A stretch of DNA of 64,000 nucleotides from Paeniglutamicibacter sulfureus (GCF_030512175.1 NZ_JAULBL010000002.1:742149-806148), one strand, 5' to 3'; shown: positions 53,963 through 63,664, counted from the stretch's first letter. The notes: generated by a model not told the origin, from the sequence alone. Numbers and translations: made by a program.

Positions 53963-55287
53963 CAGCGCGGGGTGGTGAGCTGGAATTCCGGCTGGATGCT
54001 CTGCATATAGGTGGTGTCGTCGCGTTTAGTGAGCCCGCAATCCAGGTACTGCTGGTGCAGCCGGGCCAGCGCGTCCTCGTCGAGTTCCACTCCAAGCCCG
54101 GGTTTGGTGGAAACCTTGACCGAGCCCCCGCTGATTTCCAGGGCCCCAGGAACGATCACGTCGTCACTGGCCAGCTTCCAAGGCCAATGCGTGTCGCAGG
54201 CGTAGTCGATGTTCCTGGTGGCGGCGGCCAGCTGGATCATCGCGGCAAAGCTGATGCCAAGGTGCGAGTTCGAGTGCATGGACAGGCCAAGCTTGAATGT
54301 CTCGGCAATGCCGGCCAACGCCTGCGAGCGCCTCAGCCCGCCCCAGAAGTGGTGGTCCGAGAGGACGACGTCCACGGCGCCCGCGGCGATCGCCGGCGGC
54401 ACGTCGTTGAAGGACACCACGCACATGTTGGTGGCGATGGGCAGGTCGACTGCGGCGCGGACCGCTGCGTTGTCTTCGATGGACAGGCACGGATCCTCGA
54501 GGTATTCCAGGACCTTCTCCAGGCGCTTGCCGACCTTGATGGCGGTCTCCACGGTCCACACGCCATTGGGATCGATCCTCAGCGGCATCTCAGGGAACGC
54601 TTCGCGCAAGGCCTCGATCGTGGCGGACTCGATCTCCGGTTCGAAGACCCCGCCCTTGAGCTTGAGCGCGGTAAAACCGTAGTCGTTGACCATCTTGCGG
54701 GCCTGGGCCACGATTCCCGCCGGGTCCAGCGCCTCGCCCCACGCATCGGGTGCATGGCCCGGATGTCCCGCCCATTTGTAGAAGAGGTAGCCGCTGAACG
54801 CGACCTCGTCGCGCACCGCTCCGCCCAACAACATGCTGACCGGAACACCCAGTGCCTTGCCCTGGATGTCGAGGCATGCCACGTCGAATGCCGAGAGGAC
54901 CCGGTCCTCGAGCGAGGTCGTCGTGACCATGCCGCCGGTTCCGTGCCCGCCGAGGCCTGAATCCTCCCGCAGGGATTCGGCGACCAGGGCAGAAACCTGG
55001 TTGATGTTGAAGGCATCAGCACCCACCAGCAGGGTAGCCGCACGGTTCAGCCGGGCCACATGGGCCTCGTCGCCGTAGGTTTCACCCAGACCGTAGATCC
55101 CGTCCTCGGTGCGGATGACCACGATGGCACGCAAAGCGAATGGTTCGTGCACTCCCACGGAGTTCAGCAACGGGGGATCGGCGAATGCCACGGGAGTCAC
55201 GCTGACCTCGGTGATGAGGCAGCAGTTCATGGGCGTTGTCTCGGGATTGAGCGTTGCGAGCGAGAAGTCTGGACCAGATTCCGACAT
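53959..55287 (-). CDS. Glucarate dehydratase-like enolase superfamily enzyme
   Basis: 442 residues from ATG 55287 (GGAGC upstream; frame open to 55374). The catalytic pattern of the glucarate dehydratase subgroup is visible: K-x-K in 'ALKLKGGVF' (209-211), metal ligand Asp and Asn in 'IDPNGVW' (about 238-244), Glu in 'EYLEDPC', 'IATNM', and the His base in 'HSNSHLGIS' (338-346). It differs from the canonical gudD of this window, where the last motif is 'HSNNHFDIS', so its substrate may be another aldarate. It is divergent from a LysR gene and forms an operon with the 2-hydroxyacid dehydrogenase gene. Confidence 0.88.
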   Translation of the reverse strand: MSESGPDFSLATLNPETTPMNCCLITEVSVTPVAFADPPLLNSVGVHEPFALRAIVVIRTEDGIYGLGETYGDEAHVARLNRAATLLVGADAFNINQVSALVAESLREDSGLGGHGTGGMVTTTSLEDRVLSAFDVACLDIQGKALGVPVSMLLGGAVRDEVAFSGYLFYKWAGHPGHAPDAWGEALDPAGIVAQARKMVNDYGFTALKLKGGVFEPEIESATIEALREAFPEMPLRIDPNGVWTVETAIKVGKRLEKVLEYLEDPCLSIEDNAAVRAAVDLPIATNMCVVSFNDVPPAIAAGAVDVVLSDHHFWGGLRRSQALAGIAETFKLGLSMHSNSHLGISFAAMIQLAAATRNIDYACDTHWPWKLASDDVIVPGALEISGGSVKVSTKPGLGVELDEDALARLHQQYLDCGLTKRDDTTYMQSIQPEFQLTTPRW

Positions 55288-55323
55288 GTGGGGGCTCCGT
55301 ATCAAAGGTGTGGTTAGACTCAC

Positions 55324-55355
55324 CCTAGAAGCATGTATCGATGCATGTCCAAGCC
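55324..55355. promoter_or_regulatory. Candidate LysR operator, copy 1
   Basis: A 20-nt sequence (55336-55355, TATCGATGCATGTCCAAGCC) is identical to 63760-63779, and CCTAG lies 12 nt before its first base in both. The dyad 'atgtatcgatgcat' around the ATCGAT core is typical of LysR sites. It lies between the divergent LysR and dehydratase genes. Confidence 0.7.
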
Positions 55356-55389
55356 AAATATGACAAGCAATCATTCAAGGAGTGAATCG

Positions 55390-56337
55390 ATGTTTTCGCT
55401 GATCCAGCTCGAGTCATTCGTGGCAGTGGCCGAGGAATTGCACTTCGGTGCCGCGGCGGAGCGGCTGAACATGACCCAGCCTCCGCTGAGTCGACAGATC
55501 CAACTCCTCGAACGCGAGCTCCAGGCCCAGCTCTTCATTCGCAACTCCCGCCGGGTGGAGCTCACCGCAGCGGGCCGGGTGTTGTTGCCCAATGCCAGGC
55601 GAATCCTCGACTTGAGCTCGAAGACCAGTTTGGAGGTGTCCCGGGTGGCCACGGGTGACGCGGGGACCGTGGTCATCGGGTACACGGCCGTAGCCGGCCA
55701 AGCCGTGCTTCCGGATCTCTTGGGCCAAGCGTCCAAGCACCTGCCGCACGTCACCCTGGTGTTGCGTGAGGCCGTCTCCGTTGACCAGTTGGAGGCGCTG
55801 AGCAAGGGAGCGATCGACATTGGGATCCTGCGCCCCATCGTCACCCGTCCCGGCGTTCTCACGCAGCTCATCAAGAAGGACCGCTTGGTGGTGGCGCTTC
55901 CGGAGGGCCATGACCTGGCCACGGGAAAGGGCGTGTTCATCAAAGAACTCGTGGGCCTCCCGCTGATGATGTACTCGACGGGCGAGGCCCGATACTTCTA
56001 CGACCTGGTGCTCCGGCTCTTCGACTCGGTCGGGGCACGGCCGAACATTGCCCAGATCGCCAGCCAGATCCCTGCGCTCTTGGCGTTGGTGGCGGCCGGC
56101 TTGGGTGTCACGCTGGTTCCGGCAACGGCCATGGAGTTCACCCCGCGCGGGGTGGTCTTCGAGGAGATCACCGGGGCCAACGGGCTGTCGAACCTGAACC
56201 ACTCGGACATGTATCTGGCGTGGGACGAATCATCCACCAACCCCGCCGCCGAAATGCTGCGCAAGATCTTCCTGGATTCGCTAACTTCGGAATCCGGGGA
56301 ACCCGGCGATTCGACCTCCCCGAATGAGTCGTCCTGA
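55390..56337 (+). CDS. LysR-family transcriptional regulator
   Basis: 315 residues from ATG 55390, preceded by AAGGAG at 8 nt. The N-terminal winged helix is 'LIQLESFVAVAEELHFGAAA' with 'MTQPPLSRQIQLLEREL'. The C-terminal co-inducer domain has 'GTVVIGYTAVAGQAVLPDLL' and 'LVAAGLGVTLVPA'. It is divergent from the glucarate dehydratase-like operon, and its presumed site recurs before kdgD. It probably activates both with an aldarate or pathway intermediate as inducer. Confidence 0.9.
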   Translation: MFSLIQLESFVAVAEELHFGAAAERLNMTQPPLSRQIQLLERELQAQLFIRNSRRVELTAAGRVLLPNARRILDLSSKTSLEVSRVATGDAGTVVIGYTAVAGQAVLPDLLGQASKHLPHVTLVLREAVSVDQLEALSKGAIDIGILRPIVTRPGVLTQLIKKDRLVVALPEGHDLATGKGVFIKELVGLPLMMYSTGEARYFYDLVLRLFDSVGARPNIAQIASQIPALLALVAAGLGVTLVPATAMEFTPRGVVFEEITGANGLSNLNHSDMYLAWDESSTNPAAEMLRKIFLDSLTSESGEPGDSTSPNESS

Positions 56338-56386
56338 ACTTGGATTGAATTGACTGGCGTTCCCTCGCGTGACAGCAGCTCCGCAG

Positions 56387-57580
56387 CTACCGCTCACCCC
56401 TTCCCGCCGGGTCTCGCGCGCCCAAGAGGCGGCTGTCGATCAGGTGCCTTTCGAGCACCTCGGCGTCCGGCGCGAATCCCAGACCCGAGGTGTAAGGAAG
56501 GTCAAAGTTTGCCCGGACGGCATGAAGCGGGTGGAGGTGCTCGTCCCAGACCAGCAACGGGACTTCCAGCTGGACCTCCTCGGACATGGCGGCGATGAAT
56601 TGGGCGGTGGCCACCTGTGCCGGTCCGTAGTAGAAACAGTGGGGAACCACCACGGCTGTGTCGGTGCGGGGCGACAGGTAACGCAGCATGGAACTGAATC
56701 CGCCGATCTTGCCGATGCTCGGCTGGGCCACACCCAGCGCGCCGGCAGCGAGCGCGGCATCCAGGGCCTGTGCGCCGGAGACGTTTTCGCCGCCGGCCAG
56801 CGCAATTCCCCTGGAATTCAAGCGGCGATGGGCCTCGACGTCGTCCGGGGGCCACAGCGGTTCCTCCAGCCAGCGCAGGTTCAGCGGCAGGAACGAATCG
56901 ATTGCCGCCGCCGCGTCCCCTTCATTCCACCGGCAATTGACGTCCACCATGAGCGGTGCGGAGGCACCTGCCTGTGCCCGGGCCGCGGCGATGGCCGGAT
57001 AGCTGGACTCATGCAGCTTGAAGGCCTCAAAGCCCAAGCCCGGGGCGCGGGAAATCTGCCGGGCCACCTCGGCGGGGTCTTCCCCGTAGTGCACCAGGCT
57101 GGCATAGGCAGTGATGCTATTCCTAGCCGAGGGGTTGAGCAATTGCCGCAGTGGCATCTCGGCGATCTGCGCCTTGATATCCCACAAGGCGATGTCGAGG
57201 GCAGAAATGGCATAGAGGACCGGGCCGGTGCGGCCGAAGGCATGGAAGGCGCGTTGCGCCTGGTCGTTGAGCGCTTCCGGATCCACGGGCTTGTTCAGGT
57301 AGAACGGGGCAACGAGCGATTCGAGGGCGGCCCAGGTGACGTCGTTGACCTTGTGCCCGAAGGCCTCGCCCCATCCGATCAGCCCTTCGCTGGTTGTCAC
57401 CTTGACCATCAAAGATTCCATGGACGTGAAGGTGCGCGAGGAGGCGTTGAACTCATCAATGCTCTCCTCGCCGGCCTCCGCACTGCGGGTCGCGTTGAAG
57501 GGCATGCGCACCCGGAGCAGCTGAACCGACTCAATGCTTGGTTCGGCTCGCGGACCTGTCACTGGCATGGGGTGCTCCAT
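56387..57580 (-). CDS. Mandelate racemase/muconate lactonizing enzyme family dehydratase or epimerase
   Basis: 397 residues. Enolase-superfamily barrel with Asp in 'VDVNCRW' (about 213), Glu in 'LEEPLWPPDD' (239-240) and 'GGENVSG' (about 265) as metal ligands. The usual K-x-K base pair is replaced by K-L-H ('EAFKLHESS', 188-190), and a second candidate base is His314 in 'VVPHCFYYGP'. This combination resembles acid-sugar dehydratases of the mandelate racemase subgroup, but I cannot assign a substrate. It is convergent with the LysR gene and divergent from an epimerase gene. The start (57580) has only a weak ribosome site; ATG at residue 5 is an alternative. Confidence 0.82.
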   Translation of the reverse strand: MEHPMPVTGPRAEPSIESVQLLRVRMPFNATRSAEAGEESIDEFNASSRTFTSMESLMVKVTTSEGLIGWGEAFGHKVNDVTWAALESLVAPFYLNKPVDPEALNDQAQRAFHAFGRTGPVLYAISALDIALWDIKAQIAEMPLRQLLNPSARNSITAYASLVHYGEDPAEVARQISRAPGLGFEAFKLHESSYPAIAAARAQAGASAPLMVDVNCRWNEGDAAAAIDSFLPLNLRWLEEPLWPPDDVEAHRRLNSRGIALAGGENVSGAQALDAALAAGALGVAQPSIGKIGGFSSMLRYLSPRTDTAVVVPHCFYYGPAQVATAQFIAAMSEEVQLEVPLLVWDEHLHPLHAVRANFDLPYTSGLGFAPDAEVLERHLIDSRLLGARDPAGRGER

Positions 57581-57725
57581 TTGAAGGATTGGGTTTGCGT
57601 GGCAGATATTGGGGCGGACATGGGGCTTCCCACTTCACCCGAATATAGGGTCGGGCCCGATGGTTGTCTAGGACCACCCCTGGATTGTCCGCAACAGGTC
57701 CCGGCCGGGAGGTAATGTTCAGGAC

Positions 57726-58652
57726 ATGGGACTCACCGAACATATTCTGGTCACCGGCGGCTCGGGACGACTCGGACGCAGCGTTGTCCAGGGCCTGCTT
57801 GCAGCCGGCCACGCCGTCACGTCCGTTGACCAACGCCTGCCCGAGGCCCCGGAGCCAGGGGCCGAGTACCTCTCTGTCGACCTTCTGGACACCGACCAAA
57901 CCCTCGAGGCCTTTGCCTCGGTCCGTCCGGACGCCGTCATTTCCCTGGCTGCCATCGCTGTGCCGTTCAGCGCCCCGGAAGGGGTGATCCTGAATACGAA
58001 TGCGAGCATCGCACACAACGTGGCCTCGGCAGCGCTGGAGGTCGGGTGCACGAAGATCGTGCTGGCCTCCAGCCCCACTGTCATTGGCTATGGAGCGCCC
58101 TCCGGCTGGCTACCCGCGCGATTCCCGCTGGACGAGGAAACCCCGACAAAACCGTGGCACGCCTATGGCCTGTCCAAGTTGGTGGCCGAGCAGGTTGCCT
58201 CGATGTTCGCTGCGGCCCGCGGCAACGAGGCACGGTTCGCCTCCTTCCGCCCCTGCTACGTGATTGCCCCCGAGGAATGGGAGGGCGCGCCGACCCAGCA
58301 AGGCCACACCGTCACCGAACGGCTTCAGGACCCGGATTTGGCGGCGCCCTCGCTGTTCAACTACGTCGATGCCCGGGACGTCACCGATTTCCTGCTGCTG
58401 CTATTGGAGAAGATGGACATCATCGAGAACGGTTCGACCTTCTTCGTGGGCGCCGACGATGCCCTGGCCACCAGGCCGCTGTGCGAGCTGCTGCCGCACT
58501 ATGTGCCGGGCAGCGAGGAACTGGCCGCCGGGCTGGTCGGGACATCTCCGGCCTTCAGCATCTCTCGCGCCCGCACCGTCCTGGGCTGGGAGCCCAAGCG
58601 CAGCTGGCGCACCGAACTTCTCAACCAGCCGGAGCCCGTGCGCGACGTCTGA
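57726..58652 (+). CDS. NAD-dependent epimerase/dehydratase family protein (extended SDR)
   Basis: 308 residues. 'ILVTGGSGRLGRSVVQGLL' binds NAD, the catalytic Ser-Thr region is 'ASSPTVIG' and 'YGLSK' gives Tyr/Lys. Extended SDRs near aldarate genes include uronate dehydrogenases, which make aldaric acid lactones from uronates; that role would feed this cluster but the protein is longer than typical uronate dehydrogenases (about 265 residues). It is divergent from the MR/MLE-family gene and its stop abuts the convergent AEC gene. Confidence 0.82.
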   Translation: MGLTEHILVTGGSGRLGRSVVQGLLAAGHAVTSVDQRLPEAPEPGAEYLSVDLLDTDQTLEAFASVRPDAVISLAAIAVPFSAPEGVILNTNASIAHNVASAALEVGCTKIVLASSPTVIGYGAPSGWLPARFPLDEETPTKPWHAYGLSKLVAEQVASMFAAARGNEARFASFRPCYVIAPEEWEGAPTQQGHTVTERLQDPDLAAPSLFNYVDARDVTDFLLLLLEKMDIIENGSTFFVGADDALATRPLCELLPHYVPGSEELAAGLVGTSPAFSISRARTVLGWEPKRSWRTELLNQPEPVRDV

Positions 58653-59594
58653 TCAGCCCAGCAGGAGCGTAATCCCCAGCGTTACCGGTAAGGCCAGCAG
58701 CGTGCTGCAGAGGACCACTTCGCGGGCCACCGTGGTTTCCAGCCGGAACTGCTGGGAAAAGAGCAGCACGTTCTGCGCGGTGGGAAGCGCCGCCATGATC
58801 ACGACCCCGAGCAGGGCGGTGCCCTGCAATTTGAAGACGAAAGCGGCAAACACCCAGGCCACCAGCGGCATGAAGAGCATCTTGAATCCGGTGGCCAAAA
58901 AGACCTCGCCGCGCAGGGACTTCTCCGCCAACGGGCGCTGCCCGAAGAGTGCCATGCCGAACGCCATCAACAGCAGCGGGATGGAGGCCTGGCCCAACAT
59001 GTTCAGTGGGATGTTGATGACCTCGGGCAGGCGCAGGTTGAAGGCGGCGAAGAGCGCGCCGACGAACGTGGCGATGGTGACGGGGTTGGCGATGGAGCGA
59101 AGGATGGTCTTGGCCAGCGGGGGCTTGTTTTCCTGGTTGCCCTCGGCCCGGGCCGCCAAGGCAAAGAGGCACAGATAGACCGGTGCGATCAACAGCAGTT
59201 GGGCGATGAGGACCGAGACCACTGGATTGGTGCTGCCCACCGCGTAGAGCGCCAGCGGGACGCCGATGTTTCCTGCATTGACGTAGCTGGTAGACATGGC
59301 AGCGCCCGGCAGCCGGGCCGCCGGCACCTTGAGGAACAGCTTGGCGCACAGCGCGTAGAGGCCGCCGGTCAGCGCGGCGGTGATGAGCGCTATCGGGGTG
59401 AACACCCCGATCACGGAGCGCAGGTCGGTGTCGGCAAGCAGGGTGAACATCAGCGCGGGGTTGGTGATGTAGTAGATCAGCGGGGTCAACCCGGTGGCGA
59501 TGGATTCGCGCTTGCGCGGCAAGAACCGTGCGGTGGCCAGCCCGATGAAGATCAGGATCAGCACGATCGTGAAGCCCTGGAGCACTCCCTGCAC
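58653..59594 (-). CDS. AEC-family (auxin efflux carrier-like) transporter
   Basis: About 313 residues from GTG 59594, with AGGAGG 4 nt upstream; the open frame begins at 59636. Around ten hydrophobic segments, with 'NAGNIGVPLAL' in the first half and 'AALPTAQNVLLFSQQ' in the second, the two conserved AEC motifs. Bacterial AEC proteins carry malate, malonate and other acids. The location, next to gudD, kdgD and other acid-sugar genes, suggests transport of an aldarate or a product. Stop directly abuts the convergent epimerase gene's stop with no space for a terminator. Confidence 0.85.
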   Translation of the reverse strand: MQGVLQGFTIVLILIFIGLATARFLPRKRESIATGLTPLIYYITNPALMFTLLADTDLRSVIGVFTPIALITAALTGGLYALCAKLFLKVPAARLPGAAMSTSYVNAGNIGVPLALYAVGSTNPVVSVLIAQLLLIAPVYLCLFALAARAEGNQENKPPLAKTILRSIANPVTIATFVGALFAAFNLRLPEVINIPLNMLGQASIPLLLMAFGMALFGQRPLAEKSLRGEVFLATGFKMLFMPLVAWVFAAFVFKLQGTALLGVVIMAALPTAQNVLLFSQQFRLETTVAREVVLCSTLLALPVTLGITLLLG

Positions 59595-59653
59595 ATGGCC
59601 TCCTGAAACGGCGTTGAAAAAGCGGGCGCGATCCACGCCCGCGTTTAAGCATG

Positions 59654-59699
59654 GCAGGGACGCGGGAATCGTTCCGACGAACGTTTCCCGCGTCCCTGC
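59654..59699. terminator. Long hairpin between gudD and the AEC gene
   Basis: Outer arms GCAGGGACGCGGGAA (59654-59668) and 59685-59699 are exact complements; an inner 5-bp stem (CGTTC/GAACG) sits above a single mismatch. A T-run follows on the plus side only. It probably terminates gudD on the minus strand, although the T-run polarity does not match. Confidence 0.65.
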
Positions 59700-59728
59700 T
59701 TTTTATGAGGCGTTTTGCAAGATCGGCG

Positions 59729-61060
59729 TTAGCGGACCAGCGCCGGGGACTTTGCGTTGAATTCCCATCCGGGAATCAGGTACTGCATGGATGCCGCGTC
59801 GTCGCGCGAGCCCAGCCCGTGTTCCAGGTAGAGCTCGTGGGCCTCGGCCAGCCGCGTGCGGTCAAGGGTGACACCCAGGCCCGCACGTGCAGGAACCTTG
59901 ATCTCGCCGTCGCGGATCAGCAGCGGTTCCTCGGTCAGCCCCTGCCCGTCCTGCCAGATCCAATGCGTGTCCAGGGCCGTGATTTCGCCCGGCGCTGCGG
60001 CGCCGACCTGGGTGAACATGGCCAGGGAGATGTCGAAGTGGTTGTTCGAGTGCGAACCCCACGTCAGTCCGAACTCCTTGCAGAGCTGGGCCACGCGCAC
60101 GGAACCCGCCATGGTCCAGAAGTGCGGGTCGGCAAGCGGGATGTCCACGGCATTGGTGCGCACCGCGTGGGACATTTCGCGCCAGTCGGTGGCGATCATG
60201 TTGGTGGCGGTCTGCAGGCCGGTGGCGCGCCGGAACTCGGCCATCACCTCGCGCCCGGAGAACTTGCCCTCGGCACCGCAGGGGTCCTCGGCGTAGGCGA
60301 CGACTCCCTGCATCCTCTTGCCCAGGCGAATGGCATCCTTCAGCAGCCAGCCGCCGTTGGGGTCCAGGGTAATGCGAGCCTCGGGGAAGCGCTGCTTCAG
60401 GGCGATGACCGCATCGACTTCCGCATCGCCTTCCTGCACGCCGCCCTTGAGCTTGAAGTCCTTGAAGCCGTAACGCTTCTGTGCGGCCTCGGCGAGCCGG
60501 ACAATGGCCTCGGGGGTCATGGCCTCTTCGCGGCGCACGCGCTCCCAGTCATCGGTGCCGTTGGGCTCGCGCAGGTAGGGGAGATCGGTGTCATCCGGGT
60601 TGCCCACATAGAAGAGGTAGCCGAGCATCGGCACCGCATCACGCTGCTGCCCGTCGCCCAGCAGCTCCGCGACCGGAACGCCGAGGAACTGGCCGTGCAG
60701 GTCCAACAGGGCCGACTCGATGGCAGTGACCGCGTGCACCGTGGTGCGCAGGTCGAAGGTCTGCGCGCCGCGCCCGCCCGCATCGCGGTCGGCAAACTTG
60801 GTGGCGACCTCGCGCAGCAGCGAGCGGTAGCGTGCCACCGGGGCACCGATGAGCAGTTCGCCGGCCTCCTGAATGGTGCTGCGGATCGCCTCGCCGCCGG
60901 GCACCTCACCCAGGCCCGTGCGGCCGTCGGAGTCCGTGATGATGGTGATGTTGCGGGTGAAGAACGGGCCGTGGGCGCCGGAGAGGTTCAGCAGCATCGA
61001 GTCGTGCCCGGCAACCGGGACGACCTCGATGGCTGCGATGGTGGGTTGTGCTGTGCTCAT
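59729..61060 (-). CDS. gudD: D-glucarate dehydratase
   Basis: 443 residues, close to the E. coli enzyme. It dehydrates D-glucarate to 5-dehydro-4-deoxy-D-glucarate. Catalytic features: K-x-K in 'DFKLKGGV' (about K203 and K205), metal ligands in 'TLDPNGGW' (about D233) and 'AYAEDPC', Asn in '[10 protein letters not shown]', and the His base in '[11 protein letters not shown]' (about H337). The segment '[18 protein letters not shown]' is nearly diagnostic for GudD. Its ATG overlaps the ALDH stop by 4 bp, so it is the third gene of the kdgD-ALDH-gudD operon. Confidence 0.95.
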   Translation of the reverse strand: MSTAQPTIAAIEVVPVAGHDSMLLNLSGAHGPFFTRNITIITDSDGRTGLGEVPGGEAIRSTIQEAGELLIGAPVARYRSLLREVATKFADRDAGGRGAQTFDLRTTVHAVTAIESALLDLHGQFLGVPVAELLGDGQQRDAVPMLGYLFYVGNPDDTDLPYLREPNGTDDWERVRREEAMTPEAIVRLAEAAQKRYGFKDFKLKGGVQEGDAEVDAVIALKQRFPEARITLDPNGGWLLKDAIRLGKRMQGVVAYAEDPCGAEGKFSGREVMAEFRRATGLQTATNMIATDWREMSHAVRTNAVDIPLADPHFWTMAGSVRVAQLCKEFGLTWGSHSNNHFDISLAMFTQVGAAAPGEITALDTHWIWQDGQGLTEEPLLIRDGEIKVPARAGLGVTLDRTRLAEAHELYLEHGLGSRDDAASMQYLIPGWEFNAKSPALVR

Positions 61061-62664
61061 GCTTGTTCTCCGGCGGTCTTCAGGGTGCCGTCGATGCGGC
61101 GGGTCAGCTTCCAGGGGTTGGCCTGCTGCAGCGGGGCCGGCAGCAAGGAGTCGGGGATGTTCTGGTAGGCGACCGGGCGCAGGAAGCGCTCGATGGCCAG
61201 GGTTCCGACCGAGGTGGTGCGGGTGTCCGAGGTTGCCGGGAACGGTCCGCCGTGGACCATGGCGTGGCCGACCTCGACACCGGTGGGCCAGCCGTTGACC
61301 AGGATGCGTCCGGCCTTGCGCTCCAGGATGGGCAGCACCGCGGCGACGGCCTCATGGTCTTCATCGTTCAGCTGCAGGGTCGCGGTGAGCTGGCCCTCCA
61401 ACTTGGACAGGGCGGAGGCCAGGTCGGCCGCGTTCTCGTAGCGGATGACCAGGGAGGCGGCGCCGAAGATCTCTTCGTGCAGCACCGGGTTGTCCAGCAG
61501 CTGCTCCACGCCGGTGGAGAAGATGGACGGGGCCGGGGCGTTTTCGGTTGCCCCCTTGGAGCCCTCGGCCAAGAGCTCGACACCAGCCTGCTGGCCAAGG
61601 TTTTCCACACCCTGGACCCAGGAGTTGTAGATGCCCTGGGTGAGCATGGTCTGCCCTGCGACATCGGCGGTCTCGCCACGAAGCGCGGCGGCGAAGGCGT
61701 CGCCTGCAGCCCCGGCCGGGACGAAGACCATGCCCGGGGCGGTGCACAGCTGGCCGCTGGAGCCGGTGACCGAGCCCAGGTAGGCTTTGGCGTGGCCTGC
61801 TGAGTCCTCTGCCAAGGCGCCGGCGAAGAAGATGACCGGGTTGATGGAGCTCATCTCGGCGTAGACCGGGATCGGCTCCGGGCGCGCGGCCGCGGTGGCC
61901 ATCAGCGCGGTGCCGCCGCCGCGGGAACCGGTGAAGCCAACGGCCTTGATGCGCGGGTCGGACACCAGCGCCTGGCCGATGCTTGCGCCCGGTCCGTAGA
62001 CCAGTGAGAAGATGCCCGGGTGCAGGTTCGCATCCGTGATGGCGGCGGTGATGGCCCGGCCCACGATTTCGCTGGTGCCCGGGTGGGCGTTGTGTGCCTT
62101 GAAGACCACCGGGCAGCCCGCGGCCAGGGCCGAGGCCGTGTCACCGCCGGCGGTGGAGAAGGCCAGGGGGAAGTTGGACGCACCGAACACCGCGACCGGA
62201 CCCACCGGGATCTTGCGCTGGCGGATGTCCACGCGCGGCATGGGCGTGCGCTCCGGCAGTGCCGGGTCGATCCGCACCCCGAGGTGGTCGCCCTGGCGGA
62301 CAACCTGGGCGAAGAGCCGCAACTGGTTGCAGGTGCGCCCGCGCTCGCCGGTCAGGCGTGCCTCGGGAAGCCCTGTCTCTTCCATGGCCCGGGCAACCAG
62401 CTCGGTTCCCAAGGCCTCGATGTTCGCGGCGATGGCCTCGAGGAAGGCGGCGTGGGTTTCCGGGTCAAGGGCACGGAAGGAATCGAAGGCGTCCTCGGCT
62501 GCGGTCGTGGCCAGCTCCAACTGTTCGGTGTCGATCAGCGAGTAGGCCGGTTCGAGGGGCTGGTTGGTGGCGGGGTTGAAGCCGCGCACCTCTTTTCCGT
62601 TGCCCGGGGTGGCGATCCCGGCCAGGATGGACTGGCCGGTGAGTTGCTGGGTATCCGTGGACAT
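61057..62664 (-). CDS. 2,5-dioxopentanoate (alpha-ketoglutarate semialdehyde) dehydrogenase
   Basis: 535 residues, the long ALDH subfamily used in aldarate breakdown. NADP-type features '[20 protein letters not shown]', 'FTGSRGGG', catalytic Glu in '[10 protein letters not shown]' and catalytic Cys in '[11 protein letters not shown]' are visible. It oxidises 2,5-dioxopentanoate, the KdgD product, to 2-oxoglutarate. It lies between kdgD and gudD on the same strand, which makes the assignment firm. Start at ATG 62664 with GGAGC upstream. Confidence 0.92.
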   Translation of the reverse strand: MSTDTQQLTGQSILAGIATPGNGKEVRGFNPATNQPLEPAYSLIDTEQLELATTAAEDAFDSFRALDPETHAAFLEAIAANIEALGTELVARAMEETGLPEARLTGERGRTCNQLRLFAQVVRQGDHLGVRIDPALPERTPMPRVDIRQRKIPVGPVAVFGASNFPLAFSTAGGDTASALAAGCPVVFKAHNAHPGTSEIVGRAITAAITDANLHPGIFSLVYGPGASIGQALVSDPRIKAVGFTGSRGGGTALMATAAARPEPIPVYAEMSSINPVIFFAGALAEDSAGHAKAYLGSVTGSSGQLCTAPGMVFVPAGAAGDAFAAALRGETADVAGQTMLTQGIYNSWVQGVENLGQQAGVELLAEGSKGATENAPAPSIFSTGVEQLLDNPVLHEEIFGAASLVIRYENAADLASALSKLEGQLTATLQLNDEDHEAVAAVLPILERKAGRILVNGWPTGVEVGHAMVHGGPFPATSDTRTTSVGTLAIERFLRPVAYQNIPDSLLPAPLQQANPWKLTRRIDGTLKTAGEQA

Positions 62665-62728
62665 TGCTGCTCCTGCGTCGGAAGGTGGGTATATCGGTGA
62701 AGATGTTGGTGCGTCCTGCTGGAAAGGT

Positions 62729-63664
62729 TTAGACGGCTGCTGCTGCAGGCATCAGGCCGGCCTGCGTCAGCAGTGCGCCCAAATCGGCCAGGTCGGCTTC
62801 GGTGAGGTTCTGCAGCGGCGGGCGCACCGATCCGGCGTCGCGGCCGATGGCCTTCAGTCCACCCTTGACGATGGAGACGCCGTATCCGGACACGCGGTCG
62901 CGGATGTCCAGGTAGGGAAGGACGAAGCGCTTGAGCTTTTCGGTGACGGCAGCGCGGTCCTGGTTGCGGACGTCCTGGTAGAACTCGAGGGCGAACTCCG
63001 GAACGAAGTTGTACATGGCCGAGGAGTAGGTGCTCATGCCCAGCTGCAGCAGCGGCAGGGCGAAGGTTTCGGCGGTGGGCAGGCCACCCAGGTAGAAGAG
63101 GCGGTCGCCGTTCTTGGTGTAGACCCGGGTCAGGTGCTCGATGTCCCCGGTGGCGTCCTTGAATCCAATGAAGTTCTCGTGGGTGTCGGCCAGGCGGGCC
63201 ACGGTGTCGGCCGAGTAGATGGCGTTGGCGCGGTTGTAGACGATGACGCCGGTGGAGGTTGAGGAGCAAACGGCGGAGGCGTGGGCGAACAGGCCGTCCT
63301 GGTCGCACTCGGTCAGGTACGGCGGCAGCAACAGCAGGCCCTGGGCGCCGGCGGCCTCGGAGTCCTGGGCGTTGAGGATGGCCTGCTTGGTGGAGCCTCC
63401 GGCCGAGCCGAGCACCGGCACGCGTGAGCCGGCTTCCTCGACTGCCATGCGCACCACGCGGGCGGATTCCTCCGGGGTGAGGGTGAAACCCTCGCCGGTG
63501 CCGCCGGCGGCGAAGAGGCCTGCGACGCCGAAGCTGGACTGCCAGTCGAGGTGGCGGCGGTAGGCGGCCTCGTCGATTTCCAGGTCGGCATCGAATGCGG
63601 TCACCGGGAAGGAGAGCAGCCCGTCCTTGAGCGTGGTGGCAAGTTCGGCGGGGGTGTACGTGGC
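62729..63664 (-). CDS. kdgD: 5-dehydro-4-deoxyglucarate dehydratase
   Basis: 311 residues from ATG 63664 (GGAGTATCCCC upstream; frame open to 63697). A DapA-type (beta/alpha)8 barrel with the Schiff-base Lys in 'IGFKDATGDIEHL', the Tyr in 'VIVYNRANAIY' and 'FAAGGTGEGFTLTPEE' near residue 50. It dehydrates and decarboxylates 5-dehydro-4-deoxyglucarate to 2,5-dioxopentanoate and CO2. It is the first gene of the kdgD-ALDH-gudD operon, with a shared LysR-type site 96 bp upstream of its start. Confidence 0.95.
   Translation of the reverse strand, partial: ATYTPAELATTLKDGLLSFPVTAFDADLEIDEAAYRRHLDWQSSFGVAGLFAAGGTGEGFTLTPEESARVVRMAVEEAGSRVPVLGSAGGSTKQAILNAQDSEAAGAQGLLLLPPYLTECDQDGLFAHASAVCSSTSTGVIVYNRANAIYSADTVARLADTHENFIGFKDATGDIEHLTRVYTKNGDRLFYLGGLPTAETFALPLLQLGMSTYSSAMYNFVPEFALEFYQDVRNQDRAAVTEKLKRFVLPYLDIRDRVSGYGVSIVKGGLKAIGRDAGSVRPPLQNLTEADLADLGALLTQAGLMPAAAAV

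Noticed and set aside
54055-54960. 301-residue plus-strand frame
   Set aside because: Antisense shadow of the glucarate dehydratase-like gene.
56369-57715. 448-residue plus-strand frame
   Set aside because: Antisense to the MR/MLE-family gene; no recognisable domain and unnatural His/Gly-rich composition.
59651-61168. 505-residue plus-strand frame
   Set aside because: Antisense to gudD, which has complete catalytic motifs on the other strand.
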